Source: Calditrichota bacterium (GTDB lineage: Bacteria > Electryoneota > RPQS01). From it: 9,406 nt of DNA. The DNA is taken from positions 1 to 9,406 of the forward strand of contig JAGVEU010000406.1 of the NCBI GenBank assembly GCA_020057985.1, in the 5' to 3' direction. Shown here piece by piece: positions 6,876 through 9,406 of this stretch (position 1 is the stretch's first letter; every line of letters starts with the position of its first letter). Below the pieces are notes generated by a model. It did no database searches, had not been told where the DNA came from, and saw only the letters and a program-made list of their open reading frames with translations. The translations under genes and the position numbers were made by a program.

Positions 6876-8099
6876 ATGAAAACCATCACTGAAATCCGTA
6901 AAGATTTTCCGATCCTGAACATGAAGGTGAATGGGAAGTCACTTGTCTATCTTGACAATGCGGCCAGCTCACAGAAACCCGTACAGGCGCTTGACGCTTT
7001 CTGCCGCTTCTGCGAATCCCGCTATGCTAACGTGCATCGCGGCGTGCATACCCTCGGTGAACACGCGACAACAGACTATGAAGCAGCGCGAACCAAAGTC
7101 GCTGAGTTCGTCAATGCTCCATCATCGAAGGGAATTATCTTCACGCGCGGAACAACCGAATCCATTAATCTCGTGGCGTATGCTTTTGGCCGCAGATTTG
7201 TGAAACACGGACAAGCGATTTTGCTGACTCCGATGGAGCATCATGCGAACCTCGTCCCGTGGCAATTGATGGCGAAGTCAGTAGGTGCGGAGCTGCGCTT
7301 CTGGCCGATGAAACCCGATGGCACGCTCGACATGGAAGCTGGAAAAAAACTGCTTGATTCATCGGTTGCATTGGTTGCCATAACACACGTGTCAAATGTG
7401 CTCGGAACGATAAACCCGGTTCGCGAAATTGCACTTATGGCGCATCAAGTCGGAGCAAAAGTGTTAGTTGACGGCGCCCAAGCGGTTCCGCACATGCCCG
7501 TGGACTTGACGGAGATTGACGCGGATTTCTATGCGTTCTCCGGACATAAAATGTTAGGGCCTACGGGAATCGGCGTGCTCTGGGGACGCTTGGATGTGCT
7601 TGAGGACATGGAACCGTTTCTTACCGGCGGAGAGATGATTAAGGAGGTCTATCTCGATCATGCAACGTGGAATGATCTGCCCTATAAATTCGAAGCGGGA
7701 ACGCCGCCAATCTCTGAGGCGATCACCTTAAGTGCGGCAATCAGCTATCTCAATGATGTGGGTATGGAATGGGTCTATAGCCATACGCGTGCGCTGACGT
7801 CGAAAGCTTATGAACTGCTTTCGCAGGAACCGGGAGTTACGGTTTATGGACCGGCGGTTGATCGCGGCCCGGTCGTGGCTTTCAATGTTGCGGGAATTCA
7901 TCCGCACGATTTAGCTGCGCTGCTCGATCAAGAGGGAGTTGCAATTCGAGCCGGACATCACTGCGCACAACCACTCATGCGATGGCTTGAGGTGCAAGCG
8001 ACGGCGCGGGCGAGTTTCTATCTCTATAATACTATGGAAGAGATTGACGTCATGATGGACGCGATTCGTATGGCCAAAAAGGTACTCCGTGTCGCATGA
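6876..8099 (+). CDS. sufS: SufS, type II PLP-dependent cysteine desulfurase
   Basis: SufS converts cysteine to alanine and keeps the sulfur as a persulfide on its active-site cysteine, which it passes here to SufU. The 407-residue length is standard. The PLP-binding lysine is Lys225 in FSGHKMLGPTGIG; His123 (MEHHAN) stacks over the cofactor, and Asp199 and Gln202 (VDGAQ) hold the pyridine ring. The catalytic cysteine is Cys363 in RAGHHCAQPLM, and Arg378 (TARASF) binds the substrate carboxylate. The R-x-G-H-H-C-A form marks type II (SufS/CsdA) and not IscS/NifS. ATG 6876 is 5 nt after the Rieske stop and has no clear ribosome binding site, so it probably relies on coupling. Its end overlaps sufU by 11 nt, fitting direct partnership of the two proteins. 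Confidence 0.98.
   Translation: MKTITEIRKDFPILNMKVNGKSLVYLDNAASSQKPVQALDAFCRFCESRYANVHRGVHTLGEHATTDYEAARTKVAEFVNAPSSKGIIFTRGTTESINLVAYAFGRRFVKHGQAILLTPMEHHANLVPWQLMAKSVGAELRFWPMKPDGTLDMEAGKKLLDSSVALVAITHVSNVLGTINPVREIALMAHQVGAKVLVDGAQAVPHMPVDLTEIDADFYAFSGHKMLGPTGIGVLWGRLDVLEDMEPFLTGGEMIKEVYLDHATWNDLPYKFEAGTPPISEAITLSAAISYLNDVGMEWVYSHTRALTSKAYELLSQEPGVTVYGPAVDRGPVVAFNVAGIHPHDLAALLDQEGVAIRAGHHCAQPLMRWLEVQATARASFYLYNTMEEIDVMMDAIRMAKKVLRVA
8076..8082 (+). promoter_or_regulatory. Purine-rich ribosome binding site for the sufU GTG start
   Basis: AAAAAGG within the last sufS codons ends 6 nt before GTG 8089. There is no in-frame ATG near the family N-terminus (SHDLYGEILLDHYRLPRN), so this supports the GTG. 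Confidence 0.5.
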
Positions 8100-8517
8100 C
8101 CTCTACGGTGAAATCCTGCTCGATCATTATCGTCTGCCACGCAATCATGGCCGGCTTGAGAATCCAACGATCACCGTCGAGGGAACGAATCCGCTCTGCG
8201 GCGACGAACTCACTCTTGATCTCGAATTTACCGGAGATCATTTAACCAATATCTCGTTCTCAGGACGCGGTTGCGCGATTTCAGTGGCAGCCACTTCGAT
8301 GCTGACGGAACTGCTGAAGGGAAAGACGATACACGAGATTGAAGAATGGACCGGCAACTTCCGCACGTTTATTCGCGAAGGCAAAGCTCCTGACGGCGTG
8401 GACATGGGAGACATTCAGTCGCTGGCCGGTGTGGCCCAATTGCCGGTTCGCGTCAAGTGCGCGACTTTACCGTGGACAACGCTTGAACAAGGTCTTGTGA
8501 GATACAAAGGGACGTAG
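8089..8517 (+). CDS. sufU: SufU, zinc-dependent sulfurtransferase partner of SufS
   Basis: A 142-residue IscU-fold protein of the SufU type. In B. subtilis SufU a zinc held by three cysteines and an aspartate exchanges ligands with SufS so that a SufU cysteine receives the persulfide sulfur. The matching residues are present: Cys37 and Asp39 (NPLCGDELTLDL), Cys62 (SGRGCAISVAA) and Cys124 (VRVKCATLPWTTLEQGL). The extra segment before the last cysteine (about 85-115, including FRTFIREGKAPDGVD) is the SufU-specific insertion absent from IscU. The N-terminus L-Y-G-E-I-L-L-D-H-Y-R-L-P-R-N-H-G is the family start. It begins at GTG inside sufS and is the last SUF gene visible; no sufT, sufA or sufE lies in the window. 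Confidence 0.97.
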   Translation: MSHDLYGEILLDHYRLPRNHGRLENPTITVEGTNPLCGDELTLDLEFTGDHLTNISFSGRGCAISVAATSMLTELLKGKTIHEIEEWTGNFRTFIREGKAPDGVDMGDIQSLAGVAQLPVRVKCATLPWTTLEQGLVRYKGT

Positions 8518-8627
8518 CTGAGCGCGCAGATAAGCAATGGAGTTTTCGCTGCATTCATTGAGTGTGGCTTTTTTGTTTCAGCAGCGTCTTGCGGGCGTAC
8601 TGCTGTGCGTTCCTACGAGGCCGTATT
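8518..8627. other. Intergenic stretch between sufU and the insertion element
   Basis: About 110 nt without a gene. It holds a T6 run at 8569-8574 preceded by only a weak 5-bp pairing (CAATG 8535-8539 with CATTG 8556-8560), not a convincing terminator. CAGCAG (8579-8584) and CTGCTG (8600-8605) could pair with a 15-nt loop. The operon's normal 3' end cannot be judged because the IS begins here. Confidence 0.4.
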
Positions 8628-8677
8628 TGACTGTTTCGCAAAAGTATTCCGGCATTTCAATTCTGGAGAGGAGAGTA

Positions 8678-9375
8678 TTAACTATGTAGTGATAGCAGGG
8701 CATCCATGTTTCCATTGATTCGGTAGTGCGCAAAGAGGGCGATGGAGAGGTGGACCATCTCAAACGATTTAGACACAATCACCGTTCGTCGCCGGAATCG
8801 TCCCAACCCATGGCGTTGGAGGCCATTGTTGCGTTCAATGGCAGCGGTCTCGCGCTTGGTGATGCAGTGTTTTTTAGAAGGGATCACCGCGCCGTAAGCC
8901 TCCCAATGATCGGTGCAATACACATCTGTCTTCCAGTGCCGCAGGCGGTCCATTCGCCGTTGGAAGGTAGCGTGATCACGACCCCCGCATTCCCAATCAA
9001 TGAGTCGCCCTGAATCACGACAAAAAGCTTTCCAGACCCACAGCTTGTTGCTTTTTTTTCAAGAAAATGCCACATCTCGTCCAGTTCAACGATGACAGCC
9101 TCCCCTGGCGTCGGCTTTGGGCAATGTGCTTGGGCGTGATGGCGAATCCACTTCAAGACAGCGGGCGGGGAGACGCCGATCAACTTGGCAATGGCGTTCA
9201 TGGAGAGACCATGCAGATAGAGAGCGACGGCCAGAAGCTTAACCGAAAGCGGTTTTCCAGGCCGATCCGAACGGGTGAACTGGTAAGAGCAGGCTTTACA
9301 ATGACGCTTGGAGACTCCGCGAACCGAACCATTGCTGACCGTTTCTTCGCGGCCACAACGAGGACAAGAATACAT
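8678..9375 (-). CDS. IS1-family transposase (InsAB'-like), two frames joined by a -1 shift
   Basis: The 0 frame starts at 9375 (GGAGG Shine-Dalgarno at 9381-9385, 5 nt away). It encodes a zinc finger (Cys4-X2-Cys7, Cys26-X2-Cys29), a helix-turn-helix (SMNAIAKLIGVSPPAVLKWI, 58-77) and the first catalytic Asp99 (VELDEMW). Unshifted it runs on as unrelated sequence and stops at 8884. Shifting -1 at the A8 run (9052-9059) restores the family: EKK then SNKLWVWKAF, a region RLIDWECGGRDHATF, Asp156 in Y-C-T-D-H-W, Glu181 in A-I-E-R-N-N-G, and R-F-R-R-R-T-V-I-V-S-K-S-F. The frame ends at TAA 8678-8680. The joined product would be 232 residues, the size of IS1 InsAB'. All three catalytic residues are present, so the element may be active if the shift happens; otherwise it is a one-base-deleted copy. 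Confidence 0.85.
9052..9059 (-). other. A8 slippery run at the transposase frameshift
   Basis: On the coding (minus) strand the run reads GAA AAA AAA GCA in the 0 frame, giving an A-AAA-AAA heptamer suited to -1 slippage of tandem lysine tRNAs, or to transcriptional slippage. E. coli IS1 uses a shorter A6C motif, placed earlier, between the DNA-binding and catalytic domains. I see only a weak possible downstream hairpin (AAGCT with AGCTT, 12-nt loop). Confidence 0.6.
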
Positions 9376-9406
9376 CTAAACCTCCGTACTGTTTGGCGAT
9401 AGGACA

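Larger units (their letters stand above)
8628..9406 (-). mobile_element. IS1-family insertion sequence, right end cut by the window edge
   Basis: The transposase identifies the family. The distal (plus-left) boundary is estimated near 8628. Plus-strand bases from there (TTTCGCAAAAGTA at 8634-8646) resemble, with gaps, the minus-strand bases at the other visible end (TATCGCCAAACAGTA from 9401 inward), which may be part of the inverted repeats. In E. coli IS1 the insB stop lies roughly 50 nt from its end, consistent with this estimate. The upstream end is probably just beyond 9406, since only 31 nt precede the transposase start. Target duplications cannot be examined. The visible span (about 780 nt) fits the size of IS1 elements. 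The boundaries are approximate. Confidence 0.75.

Noticed and set aside
8569..8574. T6 run after sufU as an intrinsic terminator
   Set aside because: No adequate GC-rich stem immediately precedes it; only a weak 5-bp pairing is possible.
8726..9013. 95-codon plus-strand open frame opposite the transposase
   Set aside because: Antisense to the IS1 transposase with no family resemblance.

Overview
The window is almost entirely a plus-strand SUF iron-sulfur cluster assembly locus from an uncultured-looking bacterium, ending inside a minus-strand IS1-family insertion sequence. The gene set (Rrf2 regulator, SufC, SufB, SufD, Rieske protein, type II cysteine desulfurase SufS, SufU scaffold/transferase) is the SufU-type set known from Firmicutes, Actinobacteria and many deep-branching or candidate phyla. 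It is not the enterobacterial SufABCDSE set. Base composition is moderate and several starts are TTG or GTG. The glycosyltransferase family 9 remnant would fit a Gram-negative envelope. I cannot name the phylum from the sequence alone.

Layout. 1-429 is the 3' part of an Rrf2-family Fe-S sensing regulator whose start lies upstream of the window. 471-1217 is sufC. 1274-1477 is a 67-residue two-helix DUF2892 membrane protein. 1480-2091 is the C-terminal half of a family 9 glycosyltransferase with no N-terminal domain and no convincing start codon. 2110-2898 and 2923-3690 are two family 2 (GT-A) glycosyltransferases. The SUF genes then resume: sufB 3726-5138, sufD 5131-6345, a Rieske [2Fe-2S] protein 6400-6870, sufS 6876-8099 and sufU 8089-8517. 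From about 8628 to the window end lies an IS1-like element. Its transposase is split by a -1 shift at an A8 run.

How the genes work together. SufS removes sulfur from cysteine as a persulfide and SufU accepts it. The SufB-SufC-SufD ATPase scaffold assembles the cluster, and the Rrf2 protein probably senses cluster status and controls the operon. The Rieske protein is a frequent SUF-operon companion, probably an electron carrier. Genes are tightly packed (sufB/sufD overlap 8 nt, sufS/sufU overlap 11 nt, Rieske and sufS 5 nt apart), so transcription as one unit is likely.

The main oddities are: a cell-surface glycosylation cassette lying between sufC and sufB; a beheaded GT9 gene starting right at the DUF2892 stop; a Rieske protein with about 36 extra residues, including a second Cys-X2-His, between its two ligand motifs; two 6-2-6 inverted repeats just before sufC and the DUF2892 gene; and the frameshift site inside the transposase catalytic domain. 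I see no CRISPR array, tRNA or rRNA, and nothing that clearly amounts to an undescribed system.
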